Translations under genes and position numbers: made by a program | The notes under the pieces: generated by a model | The model's input: the letters and a program-made list of their open reading frames with translations, nothing else | Told to the model about the DNA's origin: nothing | Databases searched by the model: none | Source: Solibacillus sp. FSL R5-0449 | GTDB taxonomy: Bacteria; Bacillota; Bacilli; Bacillales_A; Planococcaceae | Assembly: GCF_037975215.1 (NCBI RefSeq) | Contig: NZ_CP150239.1 | Coordinates: forward strand, 3,343,501-3,407,500 | Direction of reading: 5' to 3' | Length of the DNA stretch: 64,000 bases | Shown: one piece after another, positions 17,556 to 26,251 of the stretch | How the letters are laid out: every line of letters starts with the position of its first letter | Position numbering within the stretch: position 1 is the stretch's first letter

Positions 17556-18737
17556 TTAAGCATCCTCTGGAATTAAATAATGATGGACAATACTTAGAAA
17601 TCCTTTCGCAGAATTTTTCATTGCCCGTTCATCGATATTAAATTTGGGATGATGATGAGGAAATTGCGTGGCGGGGTCCTCTGTAGCTGAACCAGTATAA
17701 AAATATATTCCGGGAACATGTTGGAGATAATAGGCAAAATCTTCACTTGCCATAATAGGAGGGATTTCAATTACACTTAAATGGTCGATATTATTCAGTA
17801 AGTCTTTTACAATTTCTGCTTCTTTATCCGTATTAACTAATGGCGGATACCCCCTCTTATACTCCAGCTCATAAGTGGCCCCGTAAGTTACTGTGACATT
17901 GTTGAGAATATGCGTTAAAATCGTTTTGACATTATCCCTTTGTTCCTGGTTAAATGTACGGACCGTCCCCGCGATTGTAGCTTCTTCCGGTATTATGTTT
18001 ATTGCTACACCGGAATTGAACATAGTAATCGCCGCTACTACTGGTTGTACTGGATCAACTTTTTGGCTCAACAACAGATGAACTTGATTGACGATTTGTG
18101 CACCTATCACAATCGGATTGACTGAAGTGTGGGGAGCAGAAGAATGTCCACCTTTACCGATTATTTTAATCTTTACATAATCGCTGGAAGCCGTTGCACT
18201 CCCTTTAGGTACCGTAAAATTACCTAATGGAACAGAAGATAGTAAGTGATTACCGAAAATCACATCTACCCCTTCCAGTACACCTTCTTCTATCATTTGA
18301 ATGGCTCCACCCGGAAATTGTTCTTCAGCAGGTTGAAATATAAATTTAACCGTACCATGTAACTGATCTTGATATTTGCTTAATATTTTTGCCACCCCTA
18401 ACAATGTTGCCGTATGTGCATCATGACCACATGCGTGCATCACATTCGGTACTTGCGATTTATAGGGAACGTCATTTTCCTGTTGAATCGGCAATGCATC
18501 CATATCAGCTCTTAGTGCAATGGTCGGCCCTGGATTTCCTCCTTTTAATATACCGACTACACCATGCCCGCCAACATTCCGTTGAACTTCAATCCTATAC
18601 CCAGCTAAAATATCGCCGACCATTCTCGCTGTTTGTACCTCATGAAATGGCAGTTCAGGATTCTCATGCAAATGTCTTCTCCAAGCAACCATTTGATCGT
18701 ATACTGCCTCAACTTCTTCATGCCATTCTTTTAGCAC
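17556..18737 (-). CDS. M20 family amidohydrolase, second copy
   Basis: 393 aa. MHACGHDAHTATLLGVAK, FQPAEEQFPGGAI and the lid motif GKGGHSSAPHTSVNP are all present, with HHHPKFNIDE near the end, so the metal and catalytic sites look complete. Initiates at GTG with AAGGG 9 nt upstream. Encoded just downstream of, and in the same direction as, the third M20 gene, but a terminator lies between them. Confidence 0.9.
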   Translation of the reverse strand: MLKEWHEEVEAVYDQMVAWRRHLHENPELPFHEVQTARMVGDILAGYRIEVQRNVGGHGVVGILKGGNPGPTIALRADMDALPIQQENDVPYKSQVPNVMHACGHDAHTATLLGVAKILSKYQDQLHGTVKFIFQPAEEQFPGGAIQMIEEGVLEGVDVIFGNHLLSSVPLGNFTVPKGSATASSDYVKIKIIGKGGHSSAPHTSVNPIVIGAQIVNQVHLLLSQKVDPVQPVVAAITMFNSGVAINIIPEEATIAGTVRTFNQEQRDNVKTILTHILNNVTVTYGATYELEYKRGYPPLVNTDKEAEIVKDLLNNIDHLSVIEIPPIMASEDFAYYLQHVPGIYFYTGSATEDPATQFPHHHPKFNIDERAMKNSAKGFLSIVHHYLIPEDA

Positions 18738-18826
18738 TTGAACACACCCTTCTCTCGTTCGTTTTTACGCATCAAATTAGTATATACAGTTGTTGCATGA
18801 GATGTTCGGTATAGATGGTATCCAAT

Positions 18827-18858
18827 AAAAAAAGCCTCGGCATGAATCCGAAACTTTT
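18827..18858 (-). terminator. Rho-independent terminator
   Basis: GTTTCGG / CCGAGGC stem with a 7-nt loop and seven T on the minus strand, after the amidohydrolase at 18,866. Confidence 0.7.
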
Positions 18859-18865
18859 ATAAATT

Positions 18866-20050
18866 TTATTCTTCATAGTAGCCGGCAACAACCTGTCCCA
18901 CTGCTTTTGCTGCTACTAGAAGTGCATCCTCATCGATATCAAATTTTGGGTGATGATTGTAGAAAGGTTTTTCCACTCCTTTTGGCGTACAGCCAATATA
19001 GAAGAAACAAGAAGGGAACTTTTCCGCATAATAGGCAAAGTCTTCAGATGGCGACATTGGTGGTACTTCCTTCACCTCTTTAATGTCCGGATCATCCGCA
19101 TCTATTAAATAACCCGCGACTTTCGCCGTTAGCTCGGGATCGTTATATAATGGCGGGTAGTCATTTTCATACGTCAAATCGCAAGTAACACCAAATTGTT
19201 CTTCAAGACCTCTTACTAATCTTTTTACTTCCGCTTCAATCTTTTCTTTCGTTTCTATCGTCATATAGCGAATATCGCCTTCCAGTTCCACGCTGTCTTT
19301 AATGACATTGAATGTCCCTTTACCATCGAATGATCCTATTGTAATTACACCGATATCAAACGGACTTAATCGGCGGCTAATAATTGTTTGTGCTGCAGTG
19401 ACAAAATGGGCACCCGCAACAATCGCATCGTTTGCCAAATGTGGTGAGGAACCATGTCCGCCACGTCCTTGAATTTTCAGTTTCAAGTACGCACGGCCAT
19501 TGAACGCAAAACCTGAATTATAACCGATAAATCCTGCAGGTCCCATGGGCAGCAAGTGAATCCCGAAAACATTATCTAGATCATCGAGAAGCCCTGACTC
19601 TACAATACTTTTCGCTCCGCCCGGCGGAACTTCTTCTGCATGCTGGTGAATAATTTTAATTGTTCCTGCAATCTCATCTTTCAACTCGATAAAACAGTCC
19701 GCCAATACAAGCAAATAGGCGGTATGTCCGTCATGGCCGCATGCGTGCATGACCCCTTCATTTACCGATTTGAACGGAACATCGGCTTCTTCGGTAATCG
19801 GCAGTGCATCAAAGTCTGCGCGAAGCCCGATATTTTTGCCTGGTTTTCCGCCTTTAATCGTAACGATAATTCCATAACCGTTCCCTACGTTTGAATGAAT
19901 TTCTACATCTTTTCCTTTATAAAAATCGAGAATATATTGTGCGGTGTTTTCCTCTTGGAACGATACTTCGGGATGCTGATGTAAATGTCTCCGGATTTGA
20001 ATGATTTCATTTTTACGAACTTCCAGCATGTCCATTAGTTTTTGTCTCAT
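18866..20050 (-). CDS. M20 family amidohydrolase, third copy
   Basis: 394 aa. MHACGHDGHTAYLLVLA, HQHAEEVPPGGAKSIVE, RGGHGSSPHLANDA and NHHPKFDIDEDA give a complete M20D signature. ATG 20,050 has AGGAG 8 nt upstream and is preferred over a GTG three codons earlier. A LysR gene on the same strand lies about 210 bp upstream, with a terminator between; peptide or acyl-amino-acid use would suit the nearby EamA exporter, but that link is inference. Confidence 0.9.
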   Translation of the reverse strand: MRQKLMDMLEVRKNEIIQIRRHLHQHPEVSFQEENTAQYILDFYKGKDVEIHSNVGNGYGIIVTIKGGKPGKNIGLRADFDALPITEEADVPFKSVNEGVMHACGHDGHTAYLLVLADCFIELKDEIAGTIKIIHQHAEEVPPGGAKSIVESGLLDDLDNVFGIHLLPMGPAGFIGYNSGFAFNGRAYLKLKIQGRGGHGSSPHLANDAIVAGAHFVTAAQTIISRRLSPFDIGVITIGSFDGKGTFNVIKDSVELEGDIRYMTIETKEKIEAEVKRLVRGLEEQFGVTCDLTYENDYPPLYNDPELTAKVAGYLIDADDPDIKEVKEVPPMSPSEDFAYYAEKFPSCFFYIGCTPKGVEKPFYNHHPKFDIDEDALLVAAKAVGQVVAGYYEE

Positions 20051-20182
20051 GGTAACCACTCCTAAGCATCTATTTTAAATGAATTGTATCAAATGAGATA
20101 AATCCTTCATATTTTTTAAGCACAACTATAATGTCTTCATATCTCTTTAAATCATACTTTCCACTCGTAAGAAATGGTCAAA

Positions 20183-20223
20183 AAGAAAAAGCAATTGCTG
20201 CGATGAAAATACAACAATTGCTT
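20183..20223 (-). terminator. Rho-independent terminator
   Basis: AAGCAATTG / CAATTGCTT stem with T-rich tail on the minus strand; follows the LysR gene. Confidence 0.75.
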
Positions 20224-20261
20224 TAAATTTATTTATAACATTAAACCCTAGTGAATGATGT

Positions 20262-21122
20262 TTAGATTAACTGTCGATTATGTTGAATTGTTTCAATAAA
20301 TTTTTCGATAGTTGTCGTTAAGTACCCATCTGCCCTGCGGATAAAGACTGTTTTCACTTTGCTGAATTCACTTGGCAATTGATGACAAGTAATCTCTCCG
20401 CTTTTTTCCAGATGAGCTACCGCTGATTTCGGAACAAATGATACACCAAGTCCCATTGCAACACTGCGTATAATTGTTTCCAGCGTTCCAAATTCCATCA
20501 CTTTTTCGGGCATCGCACCTTCGTGCTCATACCACTTTTCCAGACGAGCCCGGTAACCGCAGCCTTTTTTAAAACATAGGAACGGTTCATCTTTCAGCCC
20601 CTCCAATGTCTTCTTACGAGGTTCTGTAATGAGGACAAGCTCCTCATCGAATACATCATACGCTTCAAGATCCGGATGAACATTTGAGGCCGTAATAAAT
20701 GCACCATCCAATTTATAATTCAATACTTTTTCTTCTAGTTTCTCAGTGACGCCTGTTACAAGTGACAAGTCTACATTTTCATAGCTTTTTATATAGGTAG
20801 ACAAGATGTTCGGTAAATGATAAACCGTTTCTACTGTACCGATTTCAAGTTTGCCGACTGGTTCATCTTTATTCAGGACGGCGCGTTTCATTTCCTCTGT
20901 CAGCATTAATATCTTTTCACTATAGGCCAACAGTTTCTTTCCTTCGGGAGTTAATATCATTCCTCGACGATGTCTGTTAAACAATGGTGTATTTAACTCC
21001 GCTTCAAGCTTTTGTATTCTTGATGTAATATTCGATTGTACGTAATTCAACTCTTTTGCGACTTCTGTAACCGTACCTTTATCTGCAACGAGCTGGAAAA
21101 TTTCCAAGTCTTTAAACTCCAC
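20262..21122 (-). CDS. LysR family transcriptional regulator
   Basis: 286 aa. Starts MEFKDLEIFQLVADKGTVTE at a GTG (AAGGA 9 nt upstream), giving the usual LysR length. The winged HTH is VTEVAKELNYVQSNITSRIQKLE; the effector domain follows (IGTVETVYHLPNILSTY). Divergent from the EamA transporter gene, with about 140 bp between, the normal arrangement for a regulator and its target exporter. Confidence 0.93.
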   Translation of the reverse strand: MEFKDLEIFQLVADKGTVTEVAKELNYVQSNITSRIQKLEAELNTPLFNRHRRGMILTPEGKKLLAYSEKILMLTEEMKRAVLNKDEPVGKLEIGTVETVYHLPNILSTYIKSYENVDLSLVTGVTEKLEEKVLNYKLDGAFITASNVHPDLEAYDVFDEELVLITEPRKKTLEGLKDEPFLCFKKGCGYRARLEKWYEHEGAMPEKVMEFGTLETIIRSVAMGLGVSFVPKSAVAHLEKSGEITCHQLPSEFSKVKTVFIRRADGYLTTTIEKFIETIQHNRQLI

Positions 21123-21263
21123 ACTTTTCACCATCCTTCTACATAACCTTCTATTATGGTATCAAAAAATATGATATTAACAATGTTTTTTATTCATTTT
21201 ACGAGATACCATTTCAATTGTAAGATGATGTAGATATTAATTGAATGAAAGAGGTAAAGAAGA

Positions 21264-22232
21264 TTGAAAAACAGTGTTTTTATAGGTTCCATTCTTTGTT
21301 TTATAGCTGCAGTATCATGGGGTGCCATGTTTCCGGTAGCACATGATGCGTTTAAACATATAGATCCGTTTTACTTTACAATTTTCCGATATGGCGCTGT
21401 AACAATCATTTTGGTTGCACTGCTATTATGGAAAGAAGGAAAGCGCGCTTTCCGTATGGAAGGAAAAGGTCTTCAGCTTTGGTTTTTCGGTACAATGGCC
21501 TTTACAATTTATAATTTGCTTATTTTCTGGGGCGAAGATTTACTCGGCCAATCAGGTGTTATGACGGCCTCAATTATGGAATCACTGATGCCGATGATTT
21601 CAATTGTAATTTCATGGATGATTTTTAAACATCGTCCATCCCTATTTACATTACTCTGTGTATTGCTGTCATTTGTCGGGGCAGTATTAGTCATTACAAA
21701 AGGCGATCTCCAGGCGTTTTTAGGCACAACGGGTCAGTTTATCCCATCACTATTAATTTTTATTGCTGTCGTTGGCTGGGTTATTTATACAATGGGTGCC
21801 AATGAATTCAGTCATTGGTCTGCATTGCGCTATTCGACATTGAGCTGTTTACTCGGAACTATTACGGCATTGTTCGTTACCCTAGGTGCAACAATGTTCG
21901 GCGCTGTACCGGTACCGGCTATTAATGATGTAGTCACAGTAGGTCCCCACTTACTGTTTATGATTATTTTCCCGGGTGTTATTGCTTTATTGGGCTGGAA
22001 CATTGGCGTTAGCTACCTAACCCCTTTAAATGCATTACTGTTCATCAACTTTGTTCCTGTGACAACTCTGTTCATTTCCATTATTCAGGGAAATGCGGTA
22101 ACAGTATTCGATATTGTTGGAACGGTATTGATCATCATCGCACTTCTATCTAACAATATGTATTTAAGAATGCGTGACAAGAAAAGGACTAATCATTCCG
22201 TACGTTCTACATGGAGCGAAGGGGTTTCTTAA
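21264..22232 (+). CDS. EamA (DMT) family transporter
   Basis: 322 aa with ten predicted helices in two EamA repeats (SILCFIAAVSWGAMFPVAHDAF... and LLIFIAVVGWVIYTMGAN...). Members move metabolites, often export amino acids. Initiates at TTG with AGAGGT 8 nt upstream. The divergent LysR gene probably controls it. Just beyond the stop begins a MITE-like repeat that carries the IS1182 insertion. Confidence 0.88.
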   Translation: MKNSVFIGSILCFIAAVSWGAMFPVAHDAFKHIDPFYFTIFRYGAVTIILVALLLWKEGKRAFRMEGKGLQLWFFGTMAFTIYNLLIFWGEDLLGQSGVMTASIMESLMPMISIVISWMIFKHRPSLFTLLCVLLSFVGAVLVITKGDLQAFLGTTGQFIPSLLIFIAVVGWVIYTMGANEFSHWSALRYSTLSCLLGTITALFVTLGATMFGAVPVPAINDVVTVGPHLLFMIIFPGVIALLGWNIGVSYLTPLNALLFINFVPVTTLFISIIQGNAVTVFDIVGTVLIIIALLSNNMYLRMRDKKRTNHSVRSTWSEGVS

Positions 22233-22363
22233 TTACAATAAGCGACTGGGACATAATCCAAAAAGGGGTTGGGACAGAATTAGTTCCAGTTCACGCAAAA
22301 AGAGAAATTGCACAATGCAATTTCTCTTTTTTGCGTTTTATAAAGAAAATATTGGAAGAGGTG

Positions 22364-23932
22364 TTATCCTCTTACCGCATACTTCCTTAAATTTGTGGCC
22401 ATTAATGCCAAACCTATTTCGTTAGTAACTTTCGATTTTCCACGAACAGAAAATCGACGGAAACACAAATTAGCCTTCAAGAATCCAAAAACTGGCTCCA
22501 CGTCGATTTTACGTCGACGATAAATGGCAGCCGTTTTTTCTTCTGAAAGCTTCGCTCTTACTTCTTCTTTTTGTTTTTCCCATTTCTCATTAATCATGAG
22601 TCTTCGATTTTTACCTTCTGCAGCTTTTGTACATTTTGTACGGAAAGGACACCCTGTACATTCCTCACATTCATAGATTTTAAATTCTCGTTGGAAACCT
22701 GCTTTATCCGTACGAACAGAATTGTATTGGAATCTTAATCTCTTTTCATTTGGACAAATGTAGACATCGTTTTCTTTCTCATACACCCAATTACTTGTCT
22801 TAAAAGGGTCATTTTTATATTTTCGCTTCTGTTCGTTCAAGTATTGATTAAATGTAATGAGTGGAGTTCGTTTGCGTTTGTTAAGAATATCATGGTAATT
22901 CTGTTCACTGCCGTATCCGGCATCCGCTACAATATGTTTTGGTAACTCAAAATAATTTTCTTCAATTTGATTAAGAAATGGAATAAGTGTTTTCGTGTCT
23001 GTTGGATTTGGAAATACATCATAAGCGAGTGTGTATTGACCTTCAGTAGCGATTTGTACATTATAACCTGGCTTCAATTGACCGTTTTGCATATAGTCAT
23101 CTTTCATCCGCATGAATGTTGCTTCATGATCCGTCTTTGAATAACTGTTACGTGTGCCAAACACTTCAAAATCTTTTTGGTATTTCTGCTTTCTTATGAT
23201 CCAATCATGTACTTGTTTGAGGATTTGCTTTGGTGTTTTTCGTTCGCTACGTAATCTTTTTCGCTCAATGACATCTTCAGAATGTTCTATTTTGCTTGTA
23301 TAGTCGTCGACTACTTCTTCTAGGTGATGTGCTACTTGAGTTAACTCTTCTATCGATAACTGCTCATCACTTTCACGTTTGATTTCAGGAATAATTTGAT
23401 GTTCCAATAACTCATCGTAAAGTTTATTTGATTTTTCTACGAGGTTGGTATGATGTTTTTCCACTGATTTTTTCCAAACAAATGTGAACTTATTGGCATT
23501 TGCCTCAATCTTTGTGCCATCGATAAAAATCGCTTCTTGATCGATGAGTTTTTCTTCAACTAGCTGACAACGAAATTGTACAAAACATTGGCGAATGAGT
23601 TCCTTCATATTGGGATGTACACGAAAACGGTTAATAGTGCGATAACTTGGTTCATATCCTTGGGCAAGCCACATCATACGGATACTGTCTCTTGTCAGAT
23701 CCTCTATTTTTCTTCCTGAAAAAGTGGATTGTGTGTAACCGCATAAAATCAGCTTTAGCATCATACGTGGATGATATGATGGACAACCAGTATGGTGAAT
23801 AAAAGGAGCGAAAGCTTCGTTCGGAATGCTTTCGACCAAATGATGGATAGAAAAGGCAATATCATTTTTATGTAACTTTACTTCTAAATCTAGCGGTAAT
23901 ATAATTTGATTCATGTTATAATCTTTAAACAT
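22364..23932 (-). CDS. IS1182 family transposase
   Basis: 522 aa. N-terminal DUF772 region (FAPFIHHTGCPSYHPRMMLKLIL, LAQGYEPSYRTINRFR), then the DDE domain: IFIDGTKIEANANKFTF (first Asp), HIVADAGYGSEQNY (second Asp) and VEPVFGFLKANLCFRRFSVRG (Glu), followed by a Cys motif CEECTGCPFRTKC between second Asp and Glu. No frameshift or stop, so probably functional. Sits within MITE copy B. Confidence 0.93.
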   Translation of the reverse strand: MFKDYNMNQIILPLDLEVKLHKNDIAFSIHHLVESIPNEAFAPFIHHTGCPSYHPRMMLKLILCGYTQSTFSGRKIEDLTRDSIRMMWLAQGYEPSYRTINRFRVHPNMKELIRQCFVQFRCQLVEEKLIDQEAIFIDGTKIEANANKFTFVWKKSVEKHHTNLVEKSNKLYDELLEHQIIPEIKRESDEQLSIEELTQVAHHLEEVVDDYTSKIEHSEDVIERKRLRSERKTPKQILKQVHDWIIRKQKYQKDFEVFGTRNSYSKTDHEATFMRMKDDYMQNGQLKPGYNVQIATEGQYTLAYDVFPNPTDTKTLIPFLNQIEENYFELPKHIVADAGYGSEQNYHDILNKRKRTPLITFNQYLNEQKRKYKNDPFKTSNWVYEKENDVYICPNEKRLRFQYNSVRTDKAGFQREFKIYECEECTGCPFRTKCTKAAEGKNRRLMINEKWEKQKEEVRAKLSEEKTAAIYRRRKIDVEPVFGFLKANLCFRRFSVRGKSKVTNEIGLALMATNLRKYAVRG

Positions 23933-24047
23933 AGGGACACTTCTTTCGTTTGAAATTTGGTTGTAGGATACTTAAATTTTAACAGAGAATGTCCTTTTTT
24001 CATGCCTGAAATTATGCAGAGATTTACTTGATATAGAAGAAAAATTA

Positions 24048-24151
24048 GTTGTTCGGAGTGAAGGCGGCGACTCCCAGGGGACAAGCACGTGGGAGAGACT
24101 ACAGGCTCGAGCCGTGCCCCCAGGAAAGCGTCCGCCGTAACGGAGAACAAC
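24048..24151. repeat. Second repeat type related to the MITE core
   Basis: 104 bp bounded by GTTGTTC / GAACAAC, with GGCGGCGACTCCCAGGGG, GAGACTACAGGCTCGAGCC and GGAAAGCGTCCGCC. In reverse complement it has the same order of blocks as the MITE core (ACGCTTTCC..GAGCCTGTAGTCTC..GGAGTCGCC), so both descend from one repeat family. Lies upstream of the transposase start inside the IS right end. Confidence 0.65.
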
Positions 24152-24489
24152 GACTACATAGTAGACACATAATAATAAAGCCGTTCAAACTTTACTCATC
24201 GTAAATTTGAACGGCTTTTGATTTTGAGGCGGGTTTTGTCCCACCCCCTTTTTTTGCTGAGCGTTGAAATTGATTTCCATTCCGGGACGCTTTCCGCGGG
24301 CGTGGCCTGAGCCTGTAGTCTCAGGCGTCACGCTATTCCCGCAGGAGTCGCCCTGCATTCCAATCAATTTTGCAAAATATCCGTTATTTAACAAAGGGCT
24401 TCCTGTTATTTAACGGTCATTTTACTTATGTCCCACCCTCGAAATTCTGCTACTTTATAGTTCATTGTAAAAATTCAACTGTTAAATAG

Positions 24490-24672
24490 TTAGCTTCCTA
24501 TAGAGATTTACGCTATTTAAATGCTGTGGCTATGGCAACGATGATTTATAAAGAAGGAGATATTTTATTTGAAGATATTAATATAAAAATGGCTGTTTCA
24601 AAGGATGCAAACGGAAAGTGGCAGTTGAATGTAGAGAAGATCAATTATCAGGAGTTAGATTGCAACGGCTAG
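24490..24672 (+). pseudogene. 3' remnant of an unidentified gene
   Basis: An open frame of 60 codons with no start, reading ...YRDLRYLNAVAMATMIY... LFEDINIKMAVSKDANG... and ending TAG at 24,670. The codon pattern looks genuine and the end is followed by a terminator, but the upstream part is cut off by the repeat/IS block. Probably the C-terminus of a gene destroyed by those insertions. I do not recognise the parent protein. Confidence 0.45.
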
Positions 24673-24674
24673 AC

Positions 24675-24700
24675 GGCTAACCTTATTGATTAGCCTTTTT
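24675..24700 (+). terminator. Rho-independent terminator of the lost gene
   Basis: GGCTAA / TTAGCC stem followed by TTTTT, 3 nt after the remnant's stop codon. Confidence 0.65.
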
Positions 24701-24714
24701 GTATAAGTTGAAAT

Positions 24715-25143
24715 TTACGTTTTTCTGTTCGGCCTTTCTCTCGGTGTAATATTGATAATATAATAGCTAATAATCAAAATGAGAATCACACCTGCAAAAA
24801 TGAGTGTATCGATTGCGGAATCGTGTTCGACAATAATAAGCCGGAGCATTGCCGTAATTCCGATATACATAAAATAACGGAGCGGGAAATGATAATCCTC
24901 TTTAAAGTACTTCACAATCATTGTGATAAACTCGAAATACAGGAAGAATACTAAAATTTTAGCCAGAAAATATTTGTATTCATGCTTTTCCCCATTGAAT
25001 ATGAATTTTAAAAGCTCGACCATTTCGATAATGAGCATGACGCAAAGAGCCAACGCCAGTACTGTTAAACCAGTATTCAAAATCACTTGCAGTACTTTCG
25101 GAATGATTTCTTTATAAGGCTTAGGTTTGGATAAAAATTTCAT
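24715..25143 (-). CDS. PsiE family phosphate-starvation-inducible membrane protein
   Basis: 142 aa with four transmembrane helices (VILNTGLTVLALALCVMLII, ILVFFLYFEFITMIV, FMYIGITAMLRLIIV, LIFAGVILILIISYYII). The central FLYFEFITMIVKYF and RYFMYIGITAMLRLIIVEH are the PsiE core. Role in phosphate starvation is known only loosely. GGAGG precedes the ATG. Monocistronic. Confidence 0.88.
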   Translation of the reverse strand: MKFLSKPKPYKEIIPKVLQVILNTGLTVLALALCVMLIIEMVELLKFIFNGEKHEYKYFLAKILVFFLYFEFITMIVKYFKEDYHFPLRYFMYIGITAMLRLIIVEHDSAIDTLIFAGVILILIISYYIINITPRERPNRKT

Positions 25144-25252
25144 TTATTCACACCTCCAGACGTTATATTTTCAGATTATTCCATCATCTGAAATGTGTCA
25201 ATTTTGTAAGCGATTACTATTTCAAAAAATTTTTTTGCATAGATTTTTATAT

Positions 25253-25283
25253 AAAAAAAGCAATTTAAATATCTAAATTGCTT
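25253..25283 (-). terminator. Terminator overlapping the LysR stop codon
   Basis: AAGCAATTTA / TAAATTGCTT stem with seven T on the minus strand; the stem includes the last codons and stop of the LysR gene. Confidence 0.8.
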
Positions 25284-26152
25284 AAGTTCTCCTTCAAATA
25301 TTGAATAAACGGATGCGCCATCTTATCCACTTTTCTTGTACAGCAAAACAGGCTCTGGCTGATTTCCACCTGATCTACAAAGACGCGTGCAATGCTGCCT
25401 TGCGATAACTTTTCCTTTACACTGAATGCTGGAGCAATTGCCATTCCATACCCCGCTTCAACAACTTTAATCGATTCCAGTACACCTTCTATTTGTAAGC
25501 CAAACCTCGGTAACGGGCAATTATGCGTATAAAAAATAGCCTCCATCAAGTCCAGCGTTGAACTGCCTCGTTCCCTATATATAAAATCATGTTGACTTAG
25601 TTCAAAAATCGATACTACTTTATTTGCCAAAGGATGTGTTGGATGAACAACAAACCAAAATGGAATATCCATTATTTTTTCGAAGTTTAAATCTTCATGA
25701 CCTATATTGCTTTGCACTACGAAACCAAAATCGACTTTATAATCGAGAACAAGACGTTCAACAGATTGAACATTTCCTAGTGAAACATACATATCGATAT
25801 TCGGATTTTCCGTTTTATAGCCTGCAATGATTGGCGGTAAAATATAATTCGTTGAAATATAGGAAGAAGCGATTTTTATATTCTCTTTCTTTTCCAAAAA
25901 GTTTTTAAACTTTTCATCAATCTGTTCTTCCAGATGAAATAACCGTAGCCCTTGCTCATAAAGAAATTCACCTTCATATGTTAGCTGTATCCCTCTTCCT
26001 TTACCTTCAATAAGTTTAACTCCGATTTCTCTTTCGAGTTTACGGATTTGCACAGTAACAGCAGGCTGACTGATATGAAGGTGTTTTGCTGCTTCTGTTA
26101 TACTGCCTAGCTTCGCAACACTTGTGAAGATTCTTAGCGTATGTAAATTCAT
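25265..26152 (-). CDS. LysR family regulator next to TSUP transporter
   Basis: 295 aa. HTH in MNLHTLRIFTSVAKLGSITE...HISQPAVTVQIRKLE; effector domain begins IKIASSYISTNYILPPIIAGY. Divergent from the TSUP gene with about 100 bp between, so probably its activator. CysL/YwfK-type LysR proteins control sulfur genes in Bacillales; assigning this one to sulfur metabolism is inference from the neighbour. Confidence 0.92.
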   Translation of the reverse strand: MNLHTLRIFTSVAKLGSITEAAKHLHISQPAVTVQIRKLEREIGVKLIEGKGRGIQLTYEGEFLYEQGLRLFHLEEQIDEKFKNFLEKKENIKIASSYISTNYILPPIIAGYKTENPNIDMYVSLGNVQSVERLVLDYKVDFGFVVQSNIGHEDLNFEKIMDIPFWFVVHPTHPLANKVVSIFELSQHDFIYRERGSSTLDLMEAIFYTHNCPLPRFGLQIEGVLESIKVVEAGYGMAIAPAFSVKEKLSQGSIARVFVDQVEISQSLFCCTRKVDKMAHPFIQYLKENLSNLDI

Positions 26153-26251
26153 TTTCTCACCCCACTCATAACTTCTATTTATGAATACACAAAATATATA
26201 TATTTGTTTTATGAGTAGTATAGCAGTATTTTGAGACTAGGAGGGATTTGT

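Larger units (their letters stand above)
22265..24248 (-). mobile_element. IS1182-type insertion sequence, about 1984 bp
   Basis: Encodes one transposase. Imperfect terminal inverted repeats: GGGGTTGGGACAGAA at 22,265 and, reading inward from 24,248, GGGGGTGGGACAAAA (13 of 15 identical). A terminator-like hairpin lies just inside each end (22,302-22,341, AGAGAAATTGC; and 24,179-24,220, AAGCCGTTCAAA), which would block read-through from outside. No clear target duplication was found, so the outer boundary could be off by a few bases. The right end also holds a 104-bp repeat (24,048-24,151). Confidence 0.7.
22244..24438. repeat. MITE-like repeat copy B, split by an IS1182-type element
   Basis: The left end GACTGGGACATAATCCAAAA (22,244-22,264) and the right part from 24,249 (TTGCTGAGCG, CGCTTTCCGCGGGCGTGG, GTCTCAGGCGTCACG, TTATGTCCCACCC) match copy A at 5662-5900. 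The element at 22,265-24,248 separates them. The hairpin of copy A is absent, so it was lost on insertion or not present. Confidence 0.75.

Noticed and set aside
23911..24150. 79-codon minus-strand frame upstream of the transposase
   Set aside because: Runs through the GC-rich repeat and the transposase leader; no ribosome site.
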